A stretch of 64,000 nucleotides of DNA from Fistularia commersonii (GCA_037954325.1 JBBMNZ010000007.1:8347001-8411000); one strand, 5' to 3'. Counted from the stretch's first letter, positions 10,554-23,500 are shown. Notes: generated from the letters alone by a model not told the origin. Numbers and translations are program-made.

Positions 10554-11876
10554 GTTCTTATGGGTTCTACAGGGAGCCTTGGGTGCTCAGAATCCGAGGG
10601 GTCCTTCCACAAACATGGCTCTACCGGAGGCTCCTAGCATAATTACTAGCATAGCTACCTGCTAGCAAAGCTAACTGCTAGCATAGCTAACTGCTAGCAT
10701 AACAACAAGCGTTGGAGTTCTTCTTCTCCACTATTTATTTGTTTCACATCCGCGCCTGCTGCCATCTAGCGGCCCGGAGGTGTAACGCCAGAGGGACGGT
10801 TCTGGGAGATTCGGTGTCCATTATGGAATGGATTGTGTTGTCTTTATGGAGCTATCGAATATGTAAAATTATGTTTGACTGATGAATAAATAGATTCAAA
10901 ACTGTATCATCCTCTCTCCGACAGGACGAAGACAACGTCAACGACAAGGGGAAGGGTGATAGGAAGCAGGCAATGAGTCGGTGCTGTTTGAAAAACAATT
11001 TTTGTTTTGGTAAGGGGTGGGAACTTTAGCTGCCTTGTATAGTCGGTTTTCCCACCTGCCGTTACTCCTCTTCGCTCAGAGGAAGGGTCGAGTTACGTGT
11101 TGTGCCCTACCAGTTTTCATTAAGTAAACACAGGTCTATTTATGTTCCTACAACTGATGCATCATGGGAAATTTCATGTCCACTAAATCTTCCATTCGCT
11201 GCCCTATATTATGCTTACTGTTTTGTGCTGTTCTGTGTTACGAACATATTTTCAAACTATCTGGCTTCAAAGAAACAATTAACAGGGAAACGCATTTCCT
11301 TTCTATTCACCTGACAACAAACCCCGGATCCGAATGAAAAATCCTAACACTCAAACAGATGATCTGGCAGTATCAGAGTGGGTGACCGTGAAATCTTCGT
11401 CCTGTCATTGTTGCGGGTCACAGATGTTTGCGTGTTTTCAGCCTCGCCTGCTTCTGCTGGTGCTGGGGCTTCACGTGACGTCATACAAGGGGCGGGACCA
11501 AAAGATGCTGAGTTGAGCGGTCTGATTGGTCAGCGTGCCTGCCCGTCACAGATCCCGGATGTGCGCTGCGGAAGCGACGCCGCTTGTTTTCCTCCGACCC
11601 GCCGGTGAGAGTTCATGTTGCGCGGCAGGAATTCGACGTCTCCACGCCACGTTGGCCGTGAGTGAGATTATCTTTTCATCCTCTTTTGTTTCAGTTCAGA
11701 AAGGGTTCTGCCGACGGGTTCGGCGGCCGGGGACTCGGCGTCTGGGTCGCCTGCTAGCATATTATGCTAGCTCCTCCGCTGCCGAGTCTTAGCGCAAATG
11801 TTTATCTTCGTCTGAGAATGAATGGATGAAGGTCCCGCGGGGGAGCTTATCGCCTGTACCCGGGTCATCCTCCGCG

Positions 11877-11922
<46 letters not shown>

Positions 11923-12132
11923 CGCTCGGATTCCTGAGGGTTCAGTATCCGAGAGTCGTCGTGTTTTCCCGGCGTCATGTGACCGGACTCTGCGATAATC
12001 GACGCTATTCATGAGAGTCAGCCTGCCGCTTCCCTGGGAGCTGAAGCCGCTGCTCGGCCCGGGATCGGAGTGTGTGCCCAGTAGGACTCATCCGTGTCTC
12101 CTTTTTGGATCTCCAGTGACTGGAATGGTATC
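10554..12132. other. Divergent intergenic region, tcta (-) and mon1b (+) promoters
   Basis: Just upstream of the tcta ATG, 10620-10712 holds a degenerate repeat of about 16 bases with units like tagcatagctaactgc. The interval 10,900-11,350 is AT-rich and unassigned. From about 11,470 the sequence is CpG-rich with probable mon1b leader exons. A (GT)n of about 42 bases lies at 11,879-11,920. A CRE-like TGACGTCA is present at 11,477-11,484. Confidence 0.5.
11477..11484. promoter_or_regulatory. CRE palindrome TGACGTCA upstream of mon1b
   Basis: A perfect 8-base CREB/ATF site (tgacgtca, inside cacgtgacgtcatac) lies beside an E-box CACGTG, about 650 bases before the mon1b ATG at the start of a CpG-rich stretch. 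The motif is seen; its use is inferred. Confidence 0.45.
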
Positions 12133-14406
12133 ATGGAGGGAGAGGATCACCCAAAAGGAGAGACGCAGGGAGTGAGGATTTCCGATCCGCCTTCTGACAG
12201 CAATCCTCCCGGTAAACAACCACAGATTTCCCCTTTCCGGTATCTCTATTGTTCCCGTGTGGTGACCTGGATCTGTTTCGTCTCCTGGCAGTGGACACCT
12301 TGGCCACGTCCCTCTCTCTGCTTGGGAATCACATGTTCCCCGACCTGGTGGAGACAAGCGTCAATGACAGCCCCCCGGAAACCCTCCCCGCAGATGAGGA
12401 GCCTCCTGTGAATGACAAGCCCGTCTCCAGCCGGATAGCACCCGAGGAGACCGAGGGGATTGCAGACAGCGGCGTCCCTGGCCAGCCGGAGGAGCAGGGA
12501 AGTGAGGACGCCGCAGAAAATGACCAGAGCGACTCTGGGGAGTTTGTGGCAGCCGTTCTGGCCAAGGCTAAGCTGGAGGAGCAGGGTCTGGGCGTGAAAG
12601 GACGCTCGTCACCTCTGCTGGAGGCCGGCAGCCAGGAGTCCCCGCCGTTCGTGTCCCATCGCGATGAGGACGTGACGGCTGAGAGTTGGCGGCACCACAG
12701 GAAGCACGTGTTTGTCCTGAGCGAGGCAGGTAAACCCATCTACTCCCGATATGGCAGCGAGGAGGCCCTCTCTTCCACCATGGGGGTCATGATGGCCCTG
12801 GTCTCCTTCGTCCAGAGTGGAGACAACATCATCCGCTCCGTCTACTCAGGTGAGAAGAAGTACAGGCCTCAGAATCAGGCCTTACTGTGTGCATCTTTAG
12901 AAAGTAACACACACACACACACACATTCACTGGATTCATTGCTAGTGCTCTTATCAGATTTTTAGTGTGATGTGGAACGGTCCTGCAGATTGTCTAATGT
13001 GGCTGCTGTTTGTTTGCCTCCCCTCCCCCACGTCAGAGGAGCACACGGTGGTGTTCCTCCAGAAGGGGCCTCTGGTCCTGGTGTGTGTCTCCAGCAGCCG
13101 CCAGTCGGAGCAGCAGCTTCGGACGGAGCTCCTCTACGTCTACTACCAGATCATAAGCATGCTCACGCAGGCCAGCATATCGCGGATCTTCGAGCACAAG
13201 AAGAACTACGACCTGAGGAGGCTTTTGGCGGGATCCGAGAAGATCTTGGACGGCCTCCTGAACCTGGTGGACTCAGACCCCAGCTTCCTGCTGTCCGCCG
13301 TGCACTGCCTGCCCCTGGCGTCCTCTCTAAGGGACTCCCTCAGCCAGATCCTGCAGAAAGCGATCACCCCAAACCTCGTGTTCTCCATCCTCATTGCGAA
13401 GAACCAGCTGCTTACCATCGTCCAGGAGAAGACCGTCATCGAGGACACCAGGCTGGAGCCCGCTGATGTTCACCTCCTGCTAAACCTCATCGGGGCCTCC
13501 TCCGCCTTCCAGGCGGGGGAGATTTGGACTCCCATCTGTTTGCCCCTCTTCAACCCCGACTGTTACTTCTACGCCTACATCTCCTACCTGGACCCCCCGG
13601 AGTGTACCGTGTGTCTGCTGCTGCTCTCCACCGACAAGGAGGCTTTCTACGCCGTGGCCGAGTGCAAGAGGAAGATCGAGGAGGCCATGACGGCGCAGAA
13701 CTCCCTCGGCCTCATCGCCAAAGCCCAGTCGTACAGCGTAAGCCAGGTTGGCGTCTCGGACCTCAGACACTTCATGTACAAACCCTTCGACGTCCCAGAC
13801 AACCACCGCCAGCTCACCCAGTTCACCAGGTCTGTAGGACTCCTTGTCTGCTGTCATTCTTTGGCAGGTCTTATCTCAGCCAGGAGATTCATTCATAGAC
13901 CTGGGGGAGGGGAGGGGGGTTTTACTAGAGAAAGGGTTCTCCACTGACGCTCCTCGGGATCCGTCAGGTACCGCCCCAGCCTACAGAAACGCTGATTCAA
14001 TTTGAATTTCAGTCGGAAGCTGGGTCCCGGAAGACTGGCTGGGCTGGGATTGCTTCTGAAACATGTCTTTGTTCGGCGGAGATTGAAAACAACACGGGGA
14101 AAATCTGATTGTTTCCCCGCCTTCATGCCACTGCTTGTCCTTGGATATCTTCCCATGTAACCGGTGTGTGTGTGTGTATGTGTGTGTGTGTGTGCGCATG
14201 TGTGTGTGTGTTTGTGTGCGTGCGCGTGTGTGCATGTGTGCACACAGCCCAGAGATGGAGGCCCCGTACAGCAGTGAGGAGGAGAAGATGCGGCTGCTGG
14301 ATCTCTATCGCTACATGCACAGTCGCATCCACAGCACTTCACGGCCCCTCAAGCTCATCTACCACGTCGCAGAGAGGGAAACACTACTCGCCTGGGTATG
14401 TGTGTA

Positions 14407-14446
<40 letters not shown>

Positions 14447-14875
14447 TAGAATAATGCATCACTGATAGCGTTGTGGGATTTTCTCACACATTACAAACCC
14501 CTCATTGTTTATGTTCCTTTACAAGCGGGAACTTTACATATTGGAGGAACCTGGATTCTTCACGTCCATGTGTGTGTGTGTGTGGGTGTACTGCGGAGTA
14601 TAAAAACCTGTATCTGAGTAACAAAGTACTTCTGGTCCCGCCTGCAGGTGACCAGTAAGTTTGAGCTGTACACCTGCTTCAGCCCTCTGGTGACCAAGGC
14701 GTGCGCCATCACTGTGATCACCAAGCTCCTGCGGTGGATCAAGAAAGAGGAGGAGCGTCTGTTCATCAGGTACCCTCCCAAGTACTCCACCGCCCCCCAC
14801 CCCAGCCGCAGCTCCCGAGGGGGGAAGTCGGACCAGCCGGACTCCACGGATAACGGCTTCCTGTCTCTGCTCTGA
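12133..14875 (+). CDS. mon1b: Vacuolar fusion protein MON1 homologue B
   Basis: Five coding exons (12133-12211, 12292-12849, 13037-13829, 14248-14395, 14648-14875) total 1,806 bases and encode 601 residues. The acidic, low-complexity N-terminus is followed by the conserved core from [20 protein letters not shown] onward, with [58 protein letters not shown] and a C-terminal [19 protein letters not shown]. Motifs [22 protein letters not shown] and [10 protein letters not shown] match MON1B rather than MON1A. MON1 pairs with CCZ1 as the guanine-nucleotide exchange factor for Rab7, driving early-to-late endosome conversion. MON1 proteins have three longin domains. The intron 3 acceptor and the intron 4 donor directly abut TG microsatellites. 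The N-terminal domain is longer than in human MON1B (547 aa). Confidence 0.96.
12909..12925. repeat. Short (AC)n in mon1b intron 2
   Basis: About eight AC units lie 60 bases past the exon 2 donor of mon1b. Confidence 0.6.
14164..14247. repeat. TG-rich microsatellite ending at the mon1b exon 4 acceptor
   Basis: Imperfect (TG)n with interspersed A and C bases runs up to the acceptor cacacag before mon1b exon 4, replacing the usual polypyrimidine tract. Confidence 0.8.
14396..14448. repeat. (TG)n beginning at the mon1b exon 4 donor
   Basis: The donor reads TGG|gtatgtgtgtatgtatgtg and merges into a perfect TG repeat of about 17 units. The splice donor is therefore part of the microsatellite. 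Confidence 0.85.
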
Positions 14876-15682
14876 GCCGGGACCCTCAACCCCTGACGAC
14901 CCCCTCCCCTCCGTCTGCCGTAGTTTGTACACTGGTACCCAGATCGTCCTGGACTCCCAGGTCCACAGGACCGGAAGCTTTGTTTGACACTAGTTCAGAA
15001 GATGTGGTAGGAGATCAGGTGGTCACACCCTTCTGTGGGGCCAGAGGTTTTTAGTATTGAACTGTGGTAAAAAAATATTTAAATGTTTTTATATTTTGTT
15101 ACTGGAAGAGGAGACGTTTCCCTCACGGGTGGCGGACGCCTCGAGTAATGGCGACGCAGAGGACGTATCTGCTCAGGTTCATGCCAGGAGAACACCAGAT
15201 GGTTTCTCCAGACGTCAGGGGAGCGCCGCCGCCGCCGCGCCAAACAGGACACGGCAGAATCAGTGTTTGTGTATTGAATTCCTCTGGAACTGGAAGAGCA
15301 AGGGGAACCGGAGAGGCCGGAAGTGTTCTCCAGACGCGCTGGAGGTTTCCTTCTCAGAAGACCTGCATTGACCGCAGTGACATCATCTCACCTGGATGCA
15401 CACGTGACAGAAACTGAACTCGCTGTGGTTTCAAGCCACACCAAAAGACTCACTCCCTTATTTATTTATTCCTGCACCTCCAGCGTGGAAGCTCTCAGTA
15501 TTCCAGCCTGGACACTCAGGCCTCCTCAGCAGGGCCCCGGGGACTCCTGCTCTTTTCTATGATTTGTAAAAATGCTCTAGAAACGGTAGCCTCCGGTCTC
15601 CTGTCCGTGTAGGTCTGAAGAGGAAGTCTGCTGTATGAACTGAACTCCCAGGCTGAGGGACAGGGAACCATCCTTTAATAAA
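14876..15682 (+). other. mon1b 3' UTR with AATAAA at 15677
   Basis: Sequence after the mon1b stop carries no other gene. An AATAAA at 15677-15682 is a plausible poly(A) signal. The transcript end is inferred. Confidence 0.45.
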
Positions 15683-17255
15683 TACCTGATAGTTTTCTTT
15701 CCAGACTCCACCTTTTTTGTACGGTTTCTCCATCTACACCTGCAGAGGTCTAGATGAAGACCAGCCTCTGGGGGGGGGCTTAATGATTTCATGGAATTTA
15801 CTTGCAAACCAAGGAAGCACATAGGCTCTGTGGTCCGGACCCAACTGCGAGAAGATTCCAGGTTCTAGTCTGGTGCCCGACTGGGTTCTCTTCAGGTTCT
15901 CCATGTTCCTTCCACAGTCCAAAAACAGTCGGCAGGTTCATTGGAGAAAATTGGGTTGAATGGTTGACTGTCTACAATTAGCTGAGCTGTCCGTATGAAG
16001 CCCCGGCCCAGGGAGCAGGATGGAGTGGTTGCTGAATGAATGAGCAAAGGTATCTGCGGTGCACGTGAGAAGCTTCGGTTCTCCTCCAGAAGGACACCTG
16101 TCCAACGAGCAACCATGACAGAGGCCTCAAGTGTTTGAAAGGTCATTTATTCCTGTGAGAAAATATGTTCTCAGGCTGATTACAGGACCTGCAGGACAAT
16201 TCAGACGGCCGCAGCGAGGTTCTGCGGCGCCCCCTGTGGTCACAGGGATTGGCGGCGGCGTCCCGCCGACGGGCAGCTCCGGCGCCGCCCGACATCCGGA
16301 GGTGTGGGTGAAGATCGTCACTGTTACAAAGATCTACGAAGCATTTTACATAAACCTTCTTTATGATTTACCTTTAAAATAACTCTCACCGGCCACAGAT
16401 TATAAATTAAAATCTAAATTTGATTTTTGCATTCCTTAAATTACTTAATGTTAGCCAATATAAACAGACATATACATATTTACAAAGCTGTACACACACA
16501 CACCTTGACGACATGGGAGGTCATATACAGTACACTGTACGTCTGACACGCACGCACGCACGCACGCACACACACGAGAAGACCTATCACCTTCCTTCAC
16601 AACACATTTGTGCTTTTCAAAGATCGCAGTAGTCTTCATCACCAGAGGACACCAACAACCTTCACCTCCTAGTGGCTTCACATCTCACTAATCTAGTAGC
16701 TGCACCGTGTACTCGCAACACCGTCGTATCGCCGAGTACTTTCACAATATGGAAAAGATAACATCGAGACTCGACAAGTCCCGCCTTCAGCACGTCACAG
16801 CCGGGCCGGGCCCCTCGGGGGGGGGGGTGGGGAGGGGTCCCTGCCGGAGAGTCTGGTTTGGAAATAAATATCCAGGGTAGTAAAGGTACTTTTGGCCGAC
16901 TGGAGTCCAGATATGAAGGAGACAGCAGGCAAGACGTTCATACTTCATCCAGGACATACGTTTCCATGGCAATTACCATCTAAACAAGATTCAAAGAAAG
17001 ACCATTCCTCTGACAATTAAATATTTACACACTCACACACGCGCACACACACACACCCACCCACACACACACACGCGCGCTCACAGACACAGACTTTGGC
17101 CTAAGAGAACAGTCCAAGCACACGCAGCCACCGGTTCGTGTAAAATGTTAAAAACCCTCCTCGGTGAGGGAGCGAGCGTCTTTCCCCCGCTTCCTCCCGC
17201 CCAGATCCCTTTAGAAGCCCCGCCGTGGGAGCCGTCCACGTGCGCGGGCCGCGGC
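15683..17255 (-). other. brpf3 3' UTR and convergent intergenic gap
   Basis: A minus-strand AATAAA at 16151-16146 lies about 1.1 kb past the brpf3 stop and is a good candidate for its poly(A) signal. A (CACG)n tract lies at about 16549-16570 and a CA-rich tract at 17026-17085. No other gene is visible. Confidence 0.45.
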
Positions 17256-20200
17256 TCAGATGAAGTTGGAGGGCGTGAAGTTGAGGTTCCCTCTGATGTG
17301 GTTGAGGTGGACCATGGCGCGGTCGTAGGCCGTGTGCACCGACTTCCGCACGCTGGGTTTCTTCCCCTCCATCAGGCGCAGCTTGTCCACGGTGTCGTCC
17401 GTCCCCATGGGCAGGAGCTTGTTCCGAGGGAGCCATTGCCTGCGGAGATAGTCCGTGAGAGCCATCAGCCTCGAGCCATCAGCCTCGAGCCGCGCTTGTG
17501 AGCCCCCTGGTCTTACCAGGTCCGCTTGGTGTCGAAGAAGAGCACCAAGAAGAGCTTCTCGCCGGCCTCCTCTCGTCTCCACTCGCCCAGCTTCAGCACC
17601 TCCACGGGGGGCACGGGGATGGGGATGCCGTTGTGGAGGAGCCCCTCCTGGGGCATCTCCGGGTCGACAATCTGCGACGGCGGAGAACGTCAGGGGCCTT
17701 TCTCCAGACCGGGGCGGAGCCGGAGGAACCCCACCCCCACCCCAGGACTCACCATGGCCGGGTAGGACGGGTACCCTCTGCATTTGGCCCAGACCAGGTC
17801 CAGGGGAGCCAGCTCCGTCTCACTGTCCGAACACAGAAGAACAGACTTTCCTGGGAAGAGCAGAGTCCATTTGTAACTGTCACCTTCTGTCATCGTACGT
17901 GTTGAGAAGGCACCTCCACTGGACCGAGATCAACGCTAAGGAACAAACACTTCCACACAAACTCGGGGGCCTTTTAAGAGAATAAGAGGAGCCCGAGATG
18001 CCGGCGGATCAGCTGCCGATCGCCTCTACATTAGATATCTAAGTTGCCGGGAGGAGGTACTAACACGAGGCCGGGGGTTCTGTATCTGCTGGTACACACC
18101 AGAACTGGAGTCTTGTTTCTCCCTGCCGGAAACCTTAGCCAGAGCGGGTTTCCCCCGGCTGCGTTTGGGAGGCGGGGCGGAGCAGCTGTGGACAGACGGA
18201 GCGGGAAATGGCGCTGAGTGACTGTGGAACCAGAGGAGCTTACAGAGGAGGGCGCTGCGCGGCACTCACTTTACTTTTTGGTCGTCGCGGCGATCCGGGG
18301 AGCGGTGTTTCCCGTTGGTCATCTCTGGAAGAACGGCGGACAGAGACAGGCCGTGAGCGGGGAACCCCCCCCGACCCCGAGCCCCGGGTCGCCCCTCTTA
18401 CCTGGCGGGTCGGAGGAGGGGGGGGGTTTGTCGGCGTCGCTCTCGGAGCTGTGGCCCCGGGACCTCAGGTGGTGCGAGCGGGGCGAGGGCGGCGTCGGGG
18501 AGGCGTTGGGCGTTGGGGGTAAGGCGCTGATGTTGGTGATGCCGGGCGAGGGGGGACCGGCGGCGTCCAGCCCGTTGGTTCGCTCCTCCGCGGCCTTCCC
18601 GTTCTGCGGGGGGGGTTTCTTCTTGGTGGCCCGAGCGCCGTTCTTGGCCTTCTTGAAGAGGACGGAGGTGCGGCGGCCCACCCCCATGGGCGGCAGCACC
18701 GGCGGCGAGCCCAACGGCGTGACCTCGTGTACGGCCTCGGGCCGGGACGAGGGCGTCTCGCCCACCTCGGCCTCCTCCTCCCCTTGGCTCTTGCTCCCGC
18801 TGCGGGAGGACCTCTGCCGCTTGTAGGAGCGCCCAGGCGACCTGCGCCCCCCGCCCACGATGCCTAGAACCGGGGGCTCCAGGGGGGCGTCTCCGGGCAG
18901 CGGCGACGACACGGGGCAAGTCAGCTCCAGCACGGGGGGAGAATCATCTGCAGCAGAGACACACCTTCAGCGCCATCGTCGCCGCTGCGACGGAACCAGC
19001 GGGACAATTGGACACGTACCGGTGGCGGGGTGGGCTGCCGCTGTCAGCGCTCTGTCTAGGCTTTTCTTCCTCTTCTTCTCCTTCCCCGCTCCTCGCCGCT
19101 CCTCCTCCTCCGCCTCGGGCTCCTGGCCGCCGTCCTTCTCCTCGGCCCCGCTGGCCGCCGGGCCGTTCTTCTTCTGCTGCTGCTGCTGGTGGTTCATTTT
19201 CTGTCTGAGCAGGTTGATTTCTCGCCGCAGCAGCCGGATGCGTTTGGTCCGGCCCCCGCTGGTGCGCATGGAGGTCACCATGTCCAGCTTGTCCAGCAGG
19301 GCCTTCAGCTGCTCTTCCGTGCTCAGATGTAGTCGGTTCTCTGGGTCCAGAAGGGAGTCCACTGCGGGGCGTGAGAACGACACGTCACCGACGGGGTCGA
19401 GAAGGCGCCCGGCCGTCTCCAGGACCCCCCGCTCACCATCCTCCCACGTGCATTGGTAGAAGCCGTGCTTGCCAGGGGTCTCCTGCAGGTGCATGCCGGT
19501 GCCGGGGTCCAGGCCGACGGTCTGGGACTGCCTCTGGGCGTGGCGGAGGACGGCGCCCCCCACCTCGCGCAGCTGCAGGGCCGCCCTGTGGAACATGGTG
19601 TCCTTGGAGTTGTACTTGAGGCAGTTGGAGATCATGAGGTCGAAGTCCTTCTCGAGGTCGCCGATGGAGCGGTAGGCGTGTCCCTCGAGCTTGGAGCGCA
19701 TGGTGGAGAAGTCCATGGGCTGGCTTATAAACTCCAGATAATCTGGGACCTCAGGGGATTACACGAATAACAATGTCAGCAGCTGGCGTGCTTGAAGAAG
19801 GGCGAAGTTCACCTCATCCACCTACCTCCGACAGGTTGACGGGCTGAGAGAAGATTTTGCTGGTGTCCTTCTCCTGTAGCTGCTGCAGGGTGGAGCGCAG
19901 GAGAACCAGCGCGGGGGTCAGCTTCAGTTCGAGAACGGCCTGCTGAACTTTCATCTGCGGAGGAGGAGGACGCGAGGGTTACACCAGATGAAGATGCCGG
20001 GACTCCTCAAGGTTCGATTCACGGCGTGGAGAGACGAGCACCTGCTCCCTCTTTAGCCTCTCTCTCTTCCGGATCAGCTCCACCAGGAGCCGGGCTCGCT
20101 CTAGATCCTGCCTCAGCTTCTGCCAGTAGCGCAGCTCCTCTCTCGCGGCGCAGAGCTTCTCGTCGGGCTCCCTCTGAGGACCGAGGAGGAAACAAACACC

Positions 20201-22091
20201 CACGGAGGTCAGATTAATTGACTCATAAAGACCCATTACGTAACGGCAATACCGTCTCTAAATCTTCAAACAAAGTAGATGAGATGGATGGACCGACGGT
20301 CTCGCCGTGGGCTCAGATGACCGGGGTCACGTCCCGCCAAAGAGCCTCACTCCCACGTGTCTGAGCCTCGTCGGCGTCGGGCTTCCTGACCTGCTCGGCC
20401 GCCTTGTGGGCCTGGAGATGGGAATGAAGGCGGCGAATCAGCGGCATCCCGTTTCTGGACTGTCGCTTCAGGAGCCAGTAGTTGTGGAGCCTCTGCATGA
20501 ACTGATTCTTCCTCTGGACGTCGACCCCGGTGCAGATCTTGTTGAGCCTATCGGACAAAGCGGAGGCAGGGGGCTCTTATGGGGGGGGGGGGTCGCCACC
20601 CGGTGGAGGGGGGTCTCGGCGTGGAGGACGGCGGGTGTCTCACCTGTGGGAGGGGATCTGAGGCACCAGCAGCACAGGCACGGCGGAGCGGCGCGCGGAA
20701 CCACCCGACCCTTTGGTGGACTTCTTCTTCTGGCCCTTTGAGGCCTTCTTGTTGGGTGGCGTGGGGGAACTCTGAGTGTAGGACCTCTGACCCCGGTTGC
20801 CCCGGCCCCCTACCAGCCTCCCCTCGACGGATTCGTCGGCGGAGCCGTCTCGCCGCGACCCCGCCGGGGAGTGGTGCTCACAGAACGCCGTCTTCTTCAC
20901 GGAGAACGTGGTACCGTTGACGCCCGTCTCCCGTACCGGGTCGATCTTCATGTAGAGGCCGGCCTTCTGGGCGCAGGTGACGTGGAAGGCCCGGTAGCAG
21001 TTGGCTTTATGGCACTGGATGGAGGCGCCCCTGCCTTTCTGCTTGCACAGGTAGCAGGTGAGCTTCCAGCGGGCGGGGGGGATGTTTTTCACCCCCTCGA
21101 CGGGCTCCAAGAAGACCGTGTTGGCGAAACACACCTCTGGGATCCATATGGCGCAGACAACATGGGCCCAGCGTCCATCGCTTGTCTGTTTGAAGGCACC
21201 TCCTCGGTTGGGACAAAGCACACAGTCTACGGGACGGGAGGGGGACTGCAGGCAGCAGCGGCACAGCCACTGGCCCTCTGGGACGTATGGCACGCCGTAG
21301 CACTCCTGGTGGACGGCCAGATTGCAGATGTCACAGAAGAGGATGACGTTACTGTTCAGACATTCGTCGTCCAGGCAGACGCAGCAGAACGCGTCCTCGT
21401 CGACGGCGCTCTGGGACAGAGCCTGGCTGCGCGACTCCAGGATGGACTCCCTCTCCAGGCGGTCGATCAGCAGCTCGAACGTGTCCGGCGGCACCGAGGC
21501 GTGGCCGTCGGACACCCTCTTCTGGTTGACCATCTCCAGCCAGGCCAGGTCCTCCTCGTCCATGTCGTACTCCGCCACGCTGTCCAGCTCCTCGCCCGAC
21601 TTCTCGATGTAGCGGTAGTAGGCCGAGGGGAGGGGAGGCGCCTCCGTGGGGGAGACGGAGCCCAGCACGCGGAAGGTGGGCTCGGGAAGAGGACTCTGGT
21701 GCGGGAGGGAGTTACTGGAGCCCATCTGCTGCTGAGAGCCGGACCTGGGGTTCTGGTTGGACACGTTCTTGCTGCTCCTCCGGCCTTTGTTATTGGGAGG
21801 CTTCCTCCACGACCTGACTTTGCTCTGCGTCTGCACGCTGTTCTCCTTGTTGCTGTTGCACTCGGCTATGTCCTGAGCCATCATCTCGTCCTCCGTTATC
21901 ACGGGGAGGGGGTCCGTGATGTTGATCCGGTGCAGCCTCCCGTCCAGGTCCACCTCCACAATTCTCTGCGCCTGGGCGTAGGTCAGCGTCTCCCTGGACG
22001 GGGACAGCTGCAGTCTGTAGGGCGAGGGGGGGCGCGGCTGGCCCGACGAGCCCCGGCCCCGTCCTCTCCCTCTGCCTCGGCCCCGACCCAT
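17256..22091 (-). CDS. brpf3: Bromodomain and PHD finger-containing protein 3
   Basis: Twelve coding exons: 22091-20644, 20547-20391, 20173-20042, 19954-19826, 19749-19437, 19361-19020, 18947-18402, 18324-18270, 18185-18100, 17850-17753, 17671-17517, 17439-17256. All phases agree, giving about 1,214 residues (human 1,205). Order: an Arg-Gly repeat start ([10 protein letters not shown]), EPC-like region ([17 protein letters not shown]), PHD-zinc knuckle-PHD with [20 protein letters not shown] and [11 protein letters not shown], bromodomain ([38 protein letters not shown]), and a C-terminal PWWP domain ([32 protein letters not shown]). Motifs [16 protein letters not shown] and [11 protein letters not shown] match BRPF3 rather than BRPF1 or BRD1. 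BRPF3 is the chromatin scaffold of HBO1 (KAT7) complexes acetylating H3K14. An upstream in-frame ATG at 22142 would add 17 residues; the one at 22091 has the better Kozak context (AACATGG). Confidence 0.95.
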
Positions 22092-22142
22092 GTTGCATCC
22101 ACTGACGGCCGTCTCACATTCCCACCTCCTCCACCTCGGCAT

Positions 22143-23500
22143 GGGAGTTCACACCGGCCCCTGGCAGAGAGGGAGAAAAAAACGAAGCGTTCAGGTGACG
22201 TTCTCGGAGGATCGGGATCAGGACGCCGTCAGAGCGGGTCTCCAGACGCGGCTGTGAACAGCTGAGAGCCCACCCTTGGCATTTGAGAATGAAGAAGACC
22301 AGTCACGCGAGCACTACTCACCGATGTGTAATTTCCTATCGAATCGAGACAGTGCTCCAAAATACAAATACGATGCTGTATTGTTATGGGCTAAAATCAG
22401 ACAACTCTCCGCTTCCAGCCTAACCACAGGTGACAATTACCGTTTCCTTTTCATCAATCCCCCTATATGTGCTTGTAAACTGTAGCACGCACAAATACGG
22501 ACTTGTATGTTTTGGACCGTGAACTCTAAACGCCTAAATAGGTCGAAAACTACACAAGTGCTTCTGCGACGTGCACCTGGGATAAAAATCAGATAATTAA
22601 AGAAATCCCCCCATTGAGCCGTTGACACTTGCAATAGGTAGCACTGCAGAGAAATCTACCTGCACTTGCACCACCATACTCATCTCGAGGTAAAACAGGT
22701 GTAATGAAGCAGCATCTCACCTCAGGTACTCCTGACTGCACAAACAGAGCCCGGGCGCTGAGGGGCGGGCCGCCTGCATCCATGCGCCCCAGCTGGCTCG
22801 CCATTGGTCCAATCGGGTGTCTATCAAGCCGCCACGTTTCTCGCTGTCCAATCGCGCACGTCCGCCCTCTCTATTTTCCCCAGATGCGGCGTGTAGTTCG
22901 GTTGCGGCGCGCTAAATACCAAGCCGAGTGCCTAACGTCCGTCAGCCATTTTAAGCGCAAAACAGCACACACATCATTCGCGTTGCCAGTTGATTAGCGG
23001 CCCAATAAGGCGCCGCCGGCGGCCCGGCGCACATTCTGCGCCCTTTTAAAGTGCAACTCTTCCCACGGCGTCCCGGCCGAGGCGCCGCGGCGGGCGACGG
23101 TTCGGCTCATTGTTTAGCCCCCGAAACTCCAGAGCCTGAGCGGCACCGTCTCTCGCTGATGCGATAACGCCGCTCGGTCGGACGGGACGCACACACACTC
23201 ACACAAACACAAACACACACGTCGCGATGCGCGGCGGGGTTATCTCCCGAACGCGCTGGACGTAGCGGAGCATTTACCTCGGAATATCGTCCCCGACCCG
23301 CCGGAGAGAAGCCTGCGCCCAGCGAGGTGTCGGCTACTGGAAGACCACAGCCGCGGCGGACATGCTAGCCGTTAGCTTAGCTAGCCGGTCATTTCGGGAG
23401 CGACAGCGTCATCCTCAGACCGTCATTTCTCCGCTGCTGCTCCGGACGGACAGTCGCACCCAACCCGGTTACATAGCTGGGCTTTAAACCTTTCAAACGG
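22143..23500 (-). promoter_or_regulatory. brpf3 5' region and CpG-rich promoter
   Basis: The stretch is CpG-rich from about 22,740 to 23,480, with clustered CCAAT/ATTGG boxes (gccattggtccaatcgg, gtccaatcgcgc) and no clear TATA box. It is the likely brpf3 promoter with non-coding leader exons. Exact start sites cannot be placed from sequence. Confidence 0.5.

Noticed and set aside
13893..14465. Open frames rich in Thr-His or Cys-Val around mon1b exon 4
   Set aside because: They are translations of TG/CA microsatellites, as are the similar CVCV/THTH frames across the window.
16549..16574. Regular spaced repeats considered for a CRISPR-like array
   Set aside because: Simple (CACG)n microsatellite in vertebrate DNA; no spacers and no cas genes.
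18208..18826. Plus-strand frames opposite brpf3 exons 7-8
   Set aside because: Antisense to exons that carry the conserved BRPF3 [16 protein letters not shown] motif.
20871..22265. Plus-strand open frame of 464 codons opposite brpf3 exon 1
   Set aside because: It is the antisense shadow of a GC-rich coding exon. The minus strand carries the conserved PHD and EPC-like sequence with matching splice sites; the plus product resembles nothing.
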